64,000 nucleotides of DNA from Nitrosomonas sp. (GTDB lineage Bacteria > Pseudomonadota > Gammaproteobacteria > Burkholderiales > Nitrosomonadaceae). The DNA is taken from positions 1 to 64,000 of the forward strand of contig JAJFJJ010000095.1 of assembly GCA_021774195.1 (NCBI GenBank), written 5' to 3'. How positions within the stretch are numbered: position 1 is the first letter of the stretch; every line of letters begins with the position of its first letter. The notes under the pieces are model-generated. The model was not told where the DNA came from and did no database searches. It saw only the letters and a list, made by a program, of their open reading frames with translations. Shown here one piece after another: positions 35,091-43,623 of this stretch. Made by a program: the position numbers and the translations under genes.

Positions 35091-35119
35091 TGATGAGAAT
35101 ATAGTTTGCAGTATTCAGG

Positions 35120-35605
35120 TTAAGCAGTTATCCAACCTCTGGATTGCAAATCCACCAGTATTCTGGCTGCGTCCTCTGTTAGCATCGAGACATGCTCATG
35201 CCCTTTATTTAGCGCTTCTGACAGTTTATCCAAATCTTCCATGTACTCATGCACCATTTGATTACGCAAAACACGTAATGTCATCCATACTTCAGCAGAG
35301 CCAATCAAGCCAAGCTTTTCTGCTCGATTCAGATTATCCACTGCAGGTCCAATTGTTTCACCGACTGCGTTCAAATAATTCGGTAGCAATTTATCTCCCA
35401 CAGTATCTTGTAACCGGCCAAAACGACTCACAAAGGCATCCACACGTTCAGCAAGATCCACATCCTTTTCTAACTGCTTTATTTTTTCATGGGTGAAAGG
35501 AACATCAAAGAGGCGTTGATCTGTTAGTTGCAGATAATACATTTCCTTGAGTATTACCCTTGCCAGAAATTGTAATCGAAGCTTTTGTTCAGGGTGAATA
35601 CTCAC
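35120..35605 (-). CDS. HEPN-domain toxin, type b
   Basis: 161 residues from a GTG that overlaps the MNT stop (GTGA). RLQFLARVILKEMYYLQLTD opens a helical HEPN protein; DAFVSRFGRLQDTVGDKLLP and WMTLRVLRNQMVHEYMEDLD follow. The last holds R-x-x-x-x-H, the ribonuclease motif. It is intact, unlike its paralogue at 43624-44150. It is the toxin half of a HEPN-MNT pair. Confidence 0.88.
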   Translation of the reverse strand: MSIHPEQKLRLQFLARVILKEMYYLQLTDQRLFDVPFTHEKIKQLEKDVDLAERVDAFVSRFGRLQDTVGDKLLPNYLNAVGETIGPAVDNLNRAEKLGLIGSAEVWMTLRVLRNQMVHEYMEDLDKLSEALNKGHEHVSMLTEDAARILVDLQSRGWITA

Positions 35606-35901
35606 AATACTATTCCCTCTTTTTGCGCTACATGGTGGATAGTTGAGTATTCTAAATTAGGCGCAAGTAATATTACATCGACCTTTTGGCCATCCAGTAA
35701 ATAACTTATTCGTCCTGATATTTTTGCACTTAACCAAGCTGAATCTACCACCGCATGCGGGATCTCGACAAGTAGATCAATATCCCCGCCGCGTGCATTG
35801 TCATCTGTACGAGAACCAAACAAACGTACCGTTGCATCTTTTCCCGCCAGCTCAAAAACAGCGTGTTGGATAATATTGATTTGCCGCGGACTCAGTCGCA
35901 T
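35602..35901 (-). CDS. MNT-type nucleotidyltransferase, type b
   Basis: 99 residues. VRLFGSRTDDNARGGDIDLL carries the GSR/D-x-D motif and GQKVDVILLAPNLEYSTI the third acid. Close paralogue of 44147-44446. Its last codon ends in the GTGA overlap with the HEPN gene. The pair looks functional. Upstream, a short gap separates it from hepT. Confidence 0.9.
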   Translation of the reverse strand: MRLSPRQINIIQHAVFELAGKDATVRLFGSRTDDNARGGDIDLLVEIPHAVVDSAWLSAKISGRISYLLDGQKVDVILLAPNLEYSTIHHVAQKEGIVL

Positions 35902-36062
35902 AAATAATTAGGGTCTATTATGTAATGAAATTAAATACTTTGGCTGAAGCAAATTGATTTATTCTTCTCAAGCTCAGAACAAACGGAAAAAAGTCAGAAG
36001 ACCCGTTTGATGCATAAACATTGCTCATATAATTCTTATTGCTTAGCTGAGAACTCTTCAAC

Positions 36063-36494
36063 TTAGGTTCCTTCTGCAAGTAACTGAGAAAAGGGTATAT
36101 TTAAAAACTCCAGCACAAAACCATATTGTTTCTTTCTGACTATAGTTTTAACAAGTGCAATGTCGAGTTTCATATATTCATGAACGATCGTATTTCTCAG
36201 GCCAACAATTTTTTTCCATTCCTGTAGCACTTTATCATCTATGGCTCCAATGGTTTTCAGTTGTTCGAATAGATCATAAGCGCTAATCGGCACCTTCTCA
36301 TTTTTTGCTTTTAATAGATGCCTCGCCTTACCAATGGCATTTTCAATAATAATTTGTAACGTATGCAGCATAGCCTGTTCTTCCATCGTGGATAGCTCTG
36401 CCGTTTGCACAAGTTTGTCATGCAACTCATCTAGTAATTTACCATTTCTTTCCGCAAGTTTTTCTGTCTCTTTCTGATACAGCTCAAGATACAT
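36063..36494 (-). CDS. hepT: HepT toxin (HEPN ribonuclease)
   Basis: 143 residues from the ATG at 36494; two extra codons upstream would need a TTG start. YLELYQKETEKLAERNGKLL begins the helical fold, and VGLRNTIVHEYMKLD near the end carries R-x-x-x-x-H-x-Y, the catalytic and AMP-acceptor motif of HepT. In characterised systems HepT is silenced by AMP added to the Tyr by MntA. It overlaps mntA by 11 bases. Confidence 0.88.
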   Translation of the reverse strand: MYLELYQKETEKLAERNGKLLDELHDKLVQTAELSTMEEQAMLHTLQIIIENAIGKARHLLKAKNEKVPISAYDLFEQLKTIGAIDDKVLQEWKKIVGLRNTIVHEYMKLDIALVKTIVRKKQYGFVLEFLNIPFSQLLAEGT

Positions 36495-36909
36495 GATCAA
36501 GGTTCCAGTAGTAGTCTTCCAGGTTGGCCCATATTCTCTGGTAAAACATTGCCAATGCTAAACTATTCTGACCAGTAAGTGGAATTCCTTCATCAACAAC
36601 GGTGGCGCAAATACTAAGCCCACCACGATATAAATCTACAAGGTCTATCTTGTCGTCGTTAACAGCCAAGGCTTGTGAAAGTAAGTGTCGAACCTCCTCT
36701 TGCTTACCTAAATTATCCCAACCGTTGGTATTATCTCTAAATAAAATGGCGATATCCCAATCACTCTGCTCATGATGATTATCCCTCGCTCTACTTCCAA
36801 ACAGAAAAGAGAGCGCTATATCATCGCGCAAGCTTAAGAACTCCTGCAAAGTTTGCAGATTACTACCAACTAATTCAAGTGACAAATTGTTTTGATTCAT
36901 GTTATCCAT
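36484..36909 (-). CDS. mntA: MntA antitoxin (protein adenylyltransferase)
   Basis: 141 residues. LSFLFGSRARDNHHEQSDWD contains GSR and the D-x-D, and DDKIDLVDLYRGGLSICATV the third acid. This is the larger MntA type that places AMP on HepT tyrosines. It is first in the pair and coupled to hepT. This module differs from the type a and b pairs and has no paralogue here except the HepT tail at 35013. Confidence 0.9.
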   Translation of the reverse strand: MDNMNQNNLSLELVGSNLQTLQEFLSLRDDIALSFLFGSRARDNHHEQSDWDIAILFRDNTNGWDNLGKQEEVRHLLSQALAVNDDKIDLVDLYRGGLSICATVVDEGIPLTGQNSLALAMFYQRIWANLEDYYWNLDHVS

Positions 36910-36940
36910 TTACAGCTTAACCGAAAGCACATTTCCGATC

Positions 36941-37221
36941 GACATGGTCTAATAGACCATGTCACCTCCTGCTCCAGTGTTAACTTTCCTTTACCTCGAA
37001 ATGCCTGCCCATCATCCGCCTGATATTCCTTGATCCAGTACATCAACATGTAGGCATAATCTCAAAACTTCGTGCCTCTGCTGCAGCTGTATAACCCTGA
37101 TCCAATACCAGGCTTACTGCATCTAATTTGAATTCTTTTGTACATAGTTTTTTTGTTACCATTTCTGCCTCAGTTAAGATATTTCTCTTAACTGGGGTGT
37201 CCGGATCTATTAGACCATATC
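36941..37221 (-). mobile_element. IS3-type element remnant (OrfA only)
   Basis: On the minus strand an OrfA begins at 37162 (MVTKKLCTKEFKLDAVSLVL, then GYTAAAEARSFEI), stops, and continues in another frame as MYWIKEYQADDGQAFRGKGK. The right end (near 37186-37221) matches the remnant at 17837. At 36941-36963 is a perfect 23-bp palindrome, GACATGGTCTAATAGACCAT plus GTC, which looks like two end sequences joined. OrfB is missing. Confidence 0.8.
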
Positions 37222-37227
37222 ATACTA

Positions 37228-37551
37228 ACTCTGTGCTGTAGCACGGTAATTCTCTTTGATGCGCCTTCATGCCACAAAGTAACTGATAGCAAGGATTACG
37301 TTCCCACTGCACGACAATCACCTTATCACTTAGATTCTCCAATTGTTTCAGAACCAGCAATCCAACCATCAGGCGTATTGGCTTACTCGGTGCGCCTATA
37401 GCTTCTTTGTAATGGTTTGGGAAAACTTCTTTAAGAGATGTCAGGGTATGGCTGTGGATAATTTGATCAATGGATCATTCGGATCAAGCTGTAAAAGCAA
37501 ATCAGTACCGAAAAGATTCTTTTGATGGATAGAACTACTTTGAGTGAGCAT
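37228..37551 (-). pseudogene. Transposase N-terminal remnant (IS5-like)
   Basis: Reading from 37551: MLTQSSSIHQKNLFGTDLLL, then PNDPLIKLSTAIP and a TGA, and in a shifted frame KPIRLMVGLLVLKQLENLSD with WERNPCYQLLCG. These are N-terminal blocks of IS5-family transposases. One stop and one frameshift are present and the catalytic part is missing. It separates the HEPN pairs from the SNF2 gene. Confidence 0.65.
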
Positions 37552-37676
37552 TTTTGCTAACCATTTCGACCAGAGAACAAGGACTCATCTTACCATTTCC
37601 GATCGAAATATTCACCTAAAATACACTCTTTATTCCACATTATCAGTCAGTTGTATAGTTATTCAGGGGTGACTAC

Positions 37677-40130
37677 TTACTTACGCAGCATGTCAGCCAG
37701 CGCAGCAAAGGTATCTGCCAGCTGGCGGGTGGTCTCAGGTGGTGGAACGGGAATTTTTAAATGACTGTTCCCAGATTGCTGGTCGCGTTCAACCCAGGGA
37801 TGCGCAGGTGCATCAGGATTATGTGCCGATGCCAGTGCTGCAATAAGCTGCCCACCAACTTGAGCAATCGCCTGCCAAGGATCGCTAACAGTGGACTCAG
37901 TTGTTGCTGATGCTTGAATTGAATCGACCTCTGCAACTTCTTTGCGGCGGTCTTCTTTTGACTCTGAAATATTTTCTTGTCGTATTGGCGGCTGTTCAGC
38001 TTGATCAAGTGGATCACTCTTGTTCATATTGCTTGTCACATTTTCCACATCTTGCATAAAGCGCTTCAAACGTGATCCGCCTAACGAAACTTCCGTACTG
38101 CCGCCATCCAAAATACCGGCTGATAACGAGCGCTTGAACGACAACAATGACAACATACCTTCTTCTATCGTGCCTTTGGCAATAAAATTAATCGCCTGAA
38201 CTTTATCCGGCTGCCCCATACGGTGAATACGGGAAATCCTCTGTTCCAACAAGGCTGGATTCCATGGTAGATCCATATTTACTAGCGTGTTGGCAAACTG
38301 TAAGTTCAATCCGGTTGCGCCTGCGTCTGTTGATAAAAATACCTTGCAATCATTTTCTTTTTTAAACTGCCGAATCAATTCTGGGCGCTTTTCAGACGCA
38401 ATGCCACCGTGGAAACTGACATAGCCGATACCTCGTTCCTTGAGACGACGAATCAAAATATCTTGAGTACGCGTCCACTGACTGAACACCACCACCTTGT
38501 TTTTTGGGTGTTCAAACAACTCATCAAGTAGCACCATCAGTTCATCGGCTTTCGTGCCATGATCAGTTTCTTGATCTAACAAATAAGTGCTGTTACACGA
38601 CATACGCATATTCTGCAGTGCACAAGTCATTCGACGCTGATCGGTCTCTGACAGATATTTATTCTGACGCCAACGCGCCACAATACGTGCGACGACTTCG
38701 GCATTTTCCTGATGCCACTGCTGTTGCTGTAGCGTCATCGGCAACAAAATATTCTGGTCTGACCGCTCAGGCAACTGCATCAGAACCTCAGATTTCAATC
38801 GGCGTATCATTACTGGAGCAAGCGTATTGGCTATTTTGTCCAAGCCAACGTAACCGATAACCTTGCCGGCTTCATCTTTTTGCTGGTGTTCGTACAACAA
38901 TTTCCAAGTCGGCCCTAGGCGATATTGATCGACAAACTGCACCAGAGAGATCAGTTCTTCCAGTTTATTTTCCAGCGGTGTGCCGGTCAGCACCACCGCA
39001 TAAGGGCTGTTAATTCGTTTGAGTGCACGCGAGGCAATGGTGTTCCAATTTTTTATTCGCTGCGCTTCATCCACAATGACCAGTTCCGGCGCCCAATCTT
39101 CTATCAAATCCAAATCGGCATTCAGCTTTTCATAGTTAGTAATTTTGCAGAAATCGGATTGTTGATATTGTTTGCGGCGTTTGGCCGGGTTGCCACTGAT
39201 CACTAAGGTTTCTCGCCCAGCAAAACGTTTGTATTCGCTCTGCCACTGATATTTCAATGAAGTCGGACATACCACCAACACTTTGCTAACACCGAAATAA
39301 CGTGCCAGTATCTCTGTAACCGCAATTGCCTGTATGGTTTTACCCAGTCCCATTTCATCACCGATCAAAGCGCGACCGGCCCGTACCGCATATAACGCGC
39401 CCTCTTTCTGATACGGATAAAGCGGCGCATTTAGCAGTTTCTCCCATTGCTGGTCCTCTATCCCCAGTGGAAAGGTCTGATTTAATAATTGCAATCGCTT
39501 CTCTGCGTCACGTAAACCGGCAATATAATCCAGCGCATCGTCATAAGCACGCAACTCATGCGCGCATTTAACCGCTGCTTTAATAAATTTATCTAATTCT
39601 GCATAGCGTTGTGGCGCCAGACACCAATTTGCTTCTTCATCAAACAACTTGCGCGCCTTACCTAACAGTCTTTCCGGACAATCGGCCCCGGGACGAAAAT
39701 GTACTGTTCGTCCGTCTTCGTTACGTAGATATAACTCTGAGAAAACAGGTTGATAACCACGAGAAAATGCCGTTTTAAAACCGCGCACTTTCTCCAGTTT
39801 TGCGAGCACAAATTCGATATGCTTACATGTACCCAACTCATTAGTGGCATAATCCGGACAGGCACAAAAATTATCACCTGGCCGCAAACCACGAATCGCA
39901 ACCCGATAACCGCGGTTTGAGACCGGATTAACAACCTTAAAATCCGAAAAGAATTTTTCTGTTCCTTGGTTTATGAGATCAAATTGTTGCACCCGGCCAA
40001 ACTGCCGCCGCAGCCCTCGCTGCCATTCCACCGCTGTTAAACCGTCAGGCACATGCGTGCGTGAAAGCTTAAGTTCAGCCTTGGGCTTGCGTCGTAATTT
40101 TTTTGTGGTTTTACGGGTACTAGCTGTCAT
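37677..40130 (-). CDS. SNF2-family helicase with SWIM zinc finger
   Basis: 817 residues. N-terminal SWIM finger: CACPDYATNELGTCKHIEF (C-x-C...C-x-H), around residue 95. SNF2 ATPase core: ALIGDEMGLGKTIQAIAVTE (Walker A), VIVDEAQRIKNW (Walker B, DEAQ), VLTGTPLENKLEEL, and the helicase C domain with FLSTDAGATGLNLQ and QRISRIHRMGQPDKVQAINF. The C-terminal ~130 residues are polar and variable. Such proteins translocate on DNA or remodel protein-DNA complexes, and they occur both as house genes and inside defence islands. It lies in the middle of the HEPN-MNT island. It could be cargo of that island or an old resident gene around which the island grew. Confidence 0.9.
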   Translation of the reverse strand: MTASTRKTTKKLRRKPKAELKLSRTHVPDGLTAVEWQRGLRRQFGRVQQFDLINQGTEKFFSDFKVVNPVSNRGYRVAIRGLRPGDNFCACPDYATNELGTCKHIEFVLAKLEKVRGFKTAFSRGYQPVFSELYLRNEDGRTVHFRPGADCPERLLGKARKLFDEEANWCLAPQRYAELDKFIKAAVKCAHELRAYDDALDYIAGLRDAEKRLQLLNQTFPLGIEDQQWEKLLNAPLYPYQKEGALYAVRAGRALIGDEMGLGKTIQAIAVTEILARYFGVSKVLVVCPTSLKYQWQSEYKRFAGRETLVISGNPAKRRKQYQQSDFCKITNYEKLNADLDLIEDWAPELVIVDEAQRIKNWNTIASRALKRINSPYAVVLTGTPLENKLEELISLVQFVDQYRLGPTWKLLYEHQQKDEAGKVIGYVGLDKIANTLAPVMIRRLKSEVLMQLPERSDQNILLPMTLQQQQWHQENAEVVARIVARWRQNKYLSETDQRRMTCALQNMRMSCNSTYLLDQETDHGTKADELMVLLDELFEHPKNKVVVFSQWTRTQDILIRRLKERGIGYVSFHGGIASEKRPELIRQFKKENDCKVFLSTDAGATGLNLQFANTLVNMDLPWNPALLEQRISRIHRMGQPDKVQAINFIAKGTIEEGMLSLLSFKRSLSAGILDGGSTEVSLGGSRLKRFMQDVENVTSNMNKSDPLDQAEQPPIRQENISESKEDRRKEVAEVDSIQASATTESTVSDPWQAIAQVGGQLIAALASAHNPDAPAHPWVERDQQSGNSHLKIPVPPPETTRQLADTFAALADMLRK

Positions 40131-40226
40131 ATTTTTCTCTTTGATCGCAACAAAATGTCGATTTTAACAAGGCAACAGTAATACCACGAGCAAGGTTGTC
40201 CGAGTCTGTAGAATACCTACAATTAA

Positions 40227-40367
40227 GGGCACCTCTAAAAATCTATATTTAGTCACAATACTGCGTTACTCACAAAAAATATCTCCTCACATATCAGCTA
40301 TATGCTGCGTCAATATTTTTTGTTCTCGCCTTGTCTTGTTTAGAAATCCGAATTTTTAGAGGCACCC
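40227..40367. mobile_element. MITE family C, copy beside the AAA ATPase
   Basis: 141 bases, GGGCACCTCTAAAAATCTAT to a terminal TTTTTAGAGGCACCC, with a TTAA duplication (40223-40226, 40368-40371). The stop codon of the ATPase gene lies in the right duplication, so the protein end is unchanged. Confidence 0.92.
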
Positions 40368-41552
40368 TTAAGAAACTTCCTGTAGTTTCATCAATAATTT
40401 TTTCAAGGCAATGACAACAGTGCCATTTCCGATTGGAAATTCATCTGTTCCGCCATAGACTACAAATTTTTGGCTGGCTCTAACATCCTCACAGGCAAGA
40501 TGAAACCCTTTTTTTATTTTGGGCGCAACGCTGTTTTTTATTTCTATTGCCCATAACTCTTTATTAGATAATTTAAGTAGCAGGTCAATTTCGGCACCTG
40601 CTGCTGTACGATAGAAATAGGCTTCCGCCTGTCTCGGTAAAACCGAAAAAATATTTTCAATCACAAATCCTTCCCAGCTTTTGCCAAGAACAGGATTAGA
40701 AAGTAAGGAATCATAATTATTGATACCGAGTAGTCTGTGCAAAATACCGCTATCACGGATATAGAAATGAGGTGATTTAATAAAGCGTTTTTTGACGTTC
40801 GCATGCCACGGCTCAAGACGGCGTACCAGCAGTAAATCAACCAGGATATCAATGTAACTGGCTATTGTTTTTCCATCAACTTCGAGATTGCCGCCTAATT
40901 TGGAAAAATTAACACTTTCACCTTGTAAATGGGCTAACATTGTCCAAAGCCTGCGTAATCGCACCGCTGGAACACGAAAACCCATTTGAGGCACATCGCG
41001 CTCGAGATAGGTGCGTATCAAGTTTTCAAGCCAATCCATACTGATTGAATCGGTTGTTGCTAAATAACTTTCAGGAAATCCACCGCGAAACCATAATCGA
41101 TGAATATCTTCTGGTTTTGAGGATGGCACTTCTAGTATGTTTAATCCGGACAGTTCGATATAACTGATGCGGCCAGCCAGACTTTCCGATGATTGCCGAA
41201 GTAAATCGATTGAAGCAGAACCCAAAAGAAGAAACTGTTCACCCTTGCGCCCCATCCTTCTGTTCTTATCAATCAAGCCACGCAGCACCATGAATAAATC
41301 AGGAGAACGCTGTATTTCATCTACGATAACAAGCTTGTCACTATGCATGGATAAAAATGCATAAGGATCACTCAACTTCAGCAAATCTTCAGGATTCTCA
41401 AGATCCAAATAAAGTGCTGGCCGGTTTTCGGCTAGTGTCTGTGCAAGTGTCGTTTTTCCAACCTGACGCGGCCCCAGCAAAGCAACTGCTGGCGTGTGCT
41501 GCATAGTTCGTTCAACTTTGTCTGAAATCCACCTTTTTAACATACCTTGCAT
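40368..41552 (-). CDS. AAA ATPase with DUF4143 C-terminal domain
   Basis: 394 residues. ALLGPRQVGKTTLAQTLAEN is Walker A, KLVIVDEIQRSPDLFMVLRG Walker B, and LLLGSASIDLLRQSSESLAG the sensor region of the AAA_14 family. The C-terminal DUF4143 region includes SWEGFVIENIF and AEIDLLLKLSNKELWAIEIK, which looks like a PD-(D/E)xK-type nuclease core (D-x-x-L...E-x-K). Function is not established; such proteins are common in accessory islands and may be TA-like or defence components. Confidence 0.88.
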   Translation of the reverse strand: MQGMLKRWISDKVERTMQHTPAVALLGPRQVGKTTLAQTLAENRPALYLDLENPEDLLKLSDPYAFLSMHSDKLVIVDEIQRSPDLFMVLRGLIDKNRRMGRKGEQFLLLGSASIDLLRQSSESLAGRISYIELSGLNILEVPSSKPEDIHRLWFRGGFPESYLATTDSISMDWLENLIRTYLERDVPQMGFRVPAVRLRRLWTMLAHLQGESVNFSKLGGNLEVDGKTIASYIDILVDLLLVRRLEPWHANVKKRFIKSPHFYIRDSGILHRLLGINNYDSLLSNPVLGKSWEGFVIENIFSVLPRQAEAYFYRTAAGAEIDLLLKLSNKELWAIEIKNSVAPKIKKGFHLACEDVRASQKFVVYGGTDEFPIGNGTVVIALKKLLMKLQEVS

Positions 41553-41822
41553 TATCGTATACTAACTCCGAAAATACAATGTAGACTCCATGTTAGATAA
41601 GCGTTCTAATTAACTATTAGTAAATTAGAAACTTTGATAATAGCAAGAGGGAAAAAAGGTGCCAGGCCCAACATTAATACATATCGATTATTATTGGAGT
41701 GTTGATCTTGGACACCTTTTGCGTAATTACGCGACAACGAGGAAAAGAGCTAGATCCCTATTTTTAAACTACCGGACACCTCTAAATAGCGATTTATATC
41801 TATTCGCACTAAGCCTATTACT

Positions 41823-42496
41823 TCAAATTTGCACAGACAAAGGCTTGCCCAATACAAGCGCTGGATGTTCAATTTTTAGTTTCTGTTCTACTCTCGCAAG
41901 TATTTCATACATTTCTGCAGCTGCTTCACGGGCTAGATTAATTAATGCGGAATTTCTATCCCAGTCATCGGGATAATCATGAGTAAACTTGTTGCGCGTT
42001 ACACGAATGTTTTGCCATACATCTGCGCTCTGAATATACCCTAGCTTTTCTAACCGATTGAGCTTGACAGGAGGCTGTCCGAGAATAGAATGATCTACTG
42101 CGAGAAAGCTATTTTGGTCAGATTTCTCGATCATTTTTGTTAAATAGAACAACTATTCGCCTCAAATGATCAAGAATTCTGCCTCAAAACTACTTCCCCT
42201 CGCTACGACCACTATTCTCGGACAGCCTCCTGCATTGGGCGCTCTCCATATTGCTCTTGTAGGTGATCCAGAATAGCCGGAAACAGACGTCCACCCATGG
42301 CATCCTGCAATTTTGTGAAGCGTAGGATGAATTGATCTAGCGCTTGAACCTGTGCATCAGTTAGATGTTCGAATCTTTTTGCAGTCATTGGCAGAATCGG
42401 ATCAAGTGATGTTAATGCCGTTGACAAATAATATATATGACGTTCACATTCTCGCCATGCATCTTGCAGCCGAAGTATTGAAATATCGTCGTTCAT
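41823..42496 (-). pseudogene. HEPN toxin split by MITE family G
   Basis: The ATG at 42496 overlaps the MNT stop (ATGA). The N-terminal half reads MNDDISILRLQDAWRECERH through LDQFILRFTKLQDAMGGRLF to YGERPM, then runs into the element and stops. Beyond it the frame resumes with VKLNRLEKLGYIQSADVWQN and RVTRNKFTHDYPDDW, which holds R-x-x-x-x-H. A few residues appear lost at the joint. No start serves the second half except one inside the element. This is the last gene of a four-gene coupled series. Confidence 0.85.
42069..42231. mobile_element. MITE family G, copy 1, inside a HEPN gene
   Basis: 163 bases with inverted ends AGGAGGCTGTCCGAGAATAG and its complement. No target duplication is evident. 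A second copy of exactly the same length lies at 47388-47550. Its interior has no coding capacity. Confidence 0.9.
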
Positions 42497-42798
42497 AACA
42501 AAATACCTGTCTGCCTGGCAATGGCAAAAATTGGCGGACGTTTTTTTCGTGATGGATAATCCAGCAACACATCAATTTTTTGCTCGCCCATTTTCATTTG
42601 AATCTTCGTAAGGAGCGCAATTTCAGCTCGCGCTATTGCAACGACATCAACCTGCTCTGTTTCAATTAAGAGATCAATATCTCCCCCTCGCTGACTGTCA
42701 TCCACTCTTGAGCCGAACAACCATACATTAGCATCTGCACCAAAGGTTTCTGTAACGGCTGTGCGGATTATGGTCTGTTGCTGTTCTGTTAGTCTCAT
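42493..42798 (-). CDS. MNT-type nucleotidyltransferase, third type
   Basis: 101 residues. VWLFGSRVDDSQRGGDIDLL has GSR and D-x-D, and GEQKIDVLLDYPSRKKRPPI the third acid and a basic tail. It overlaps the HEPN gene before it and the HEPN gene after it, each by four bases. Its own partner is split by MITE G, while the HEPN upstream of it is intact. Confidence 0.9.
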   Translation of the reverse strand: MRLTEQQQTIIRTAVTETFGADANVWLFGSRVDDSQRGGDIDLLIETEQVDVVAIARAEIALLTKIQMKMGEQKIDVLLDYPSRKKRPPIFAIARQTGILL

Positions 42799-43283
42799 AT
42801 TTTATGTGGCTTTTTTGAAAGTAGAGAATGCGCACCGATATATTCATACACTGTTTGATAAAGCACACTCATCTGCAATGCGCCTTCCATAAACCGGTTG
42901 ATAGCACTAATTCGCATTTCTGGGTCATCTGGGTATTCGTGCGCAATGGCATTTCGGGCAACACGAAGTTTTTTCCATTCTTCTGTCGATGGAATTGCAC
43001 CAATACGCTCAAGCCGATTTAGTTTTTCTGCAAATGTAGCACTCGCGGCTATTGGTTCCTGTGCTAGCACCAGTATCAAAGGTAGAACCTTTTCACCCAT
43101 TGAATCCTGCAACTTGGCAAAACGATAAGCGATTTGATCAAGAATCCGCAGGGTATCACTGTCGATCTCGACTTTAACGGAAAAGGGCAAGTATTTCTCT
43201 ATATCCAGCAAGCCTTTATTTAGCACTCTCGCATGAATGCCACATTCAGCCAAATATATCCGCATTGATTGTTCCGGATTCAT
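42795..43283 (-). CDS. HEPN-domain toxin, type a (intact copy)
   Basis: 162 residues. MNPEQSMRIYLAECGIHARV, RILDQIAYRFAKLQDSMGEK and WKKLRVARNAIAHEYPDDPE, the last with R-x-x-x-x-H. It is the intact counterpart of 33798-34414, and shows where that copy lost a base. It overlaps both neighbouring MNT genes (ATGA at each end). Confidence 0.88.
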   Translation of the reverse strand: MNPEQSMRIYLAECGIHARVLNKGLLDIEKYLPFSVKVEIDSDTLRILDQIAYRFAKLQDSMGEKVLPLILVLAQEPIAASATFAEKLNRLERIGAIPSTEEWKKLRVARNAIAHEYPDDPEMRISAINRFMEGALQMSVLYQTVYEYIGAHSLLSKKPHKI

Positions 43284-43591
43284 ATTTGCACACCTTCTTG
43301 CTTGGCGATATGGTAGATCGGCATTTCAAAAGACGATTGTTGGCGTTTTACAATGATGTCAATTTTTTCATCCTCGAATGGTCCACTACTTTGCAGCTGC
43401 GTAATCATGTCGATTTTGCGCGAAATGATTTCGTCTGGACTCGTGAGGGATGTTTCAATTAAGAAGTCATAATCGCCGCCTTTTTTCTCATCATCAACGC
43501 GGGAACCGAATAACCACAGCTTTGCATCTTCTCCGAAATAGCTGCGGGACAGTTTTCTCATGATTCTCAGTTGGTCATTGGTAATTCTCAT
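43280..43591 (-). CDS. MNT-type nucleotidyltransferase, type a (second copy)
   Basis: 103 residues. LWLFGSRVDDEKKGGDYDFL and EDEKIDIIVKRQQSSFEM hold the catalytic residues. It differs from 34411-34722 at only about a dozen positions, mostly near the N-terminus. It opens the coupled series MNT-HEPN-MNT-HEPN that runs down to 41823. Confidence 0.9.
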   Translation of the reverse strand: MRITNDQLRIMRKLSRSYFGEDAKLWLFGSRVDDEKKGGDYDFLIETSLTSPDEIISRKIDMITQLQSSGPFEDEKIDIIVKRQQSSFEMPIYHIAKQEGVQI

Positions 43592-43623
43592 ACGCCCATT
43601 GTTTCATTATTTTCCGCACCTCA

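Noticed and set aside
41640-41800. Hairpin-like stretch with GGTGCC and GGACACC as a riboswitch or attenuator
   Set aside because: Only short complementary parts, no conserved riboswitch core, and no gene downstream in that direction; GGACACCTCTAAATA looks like a decayed family C end.
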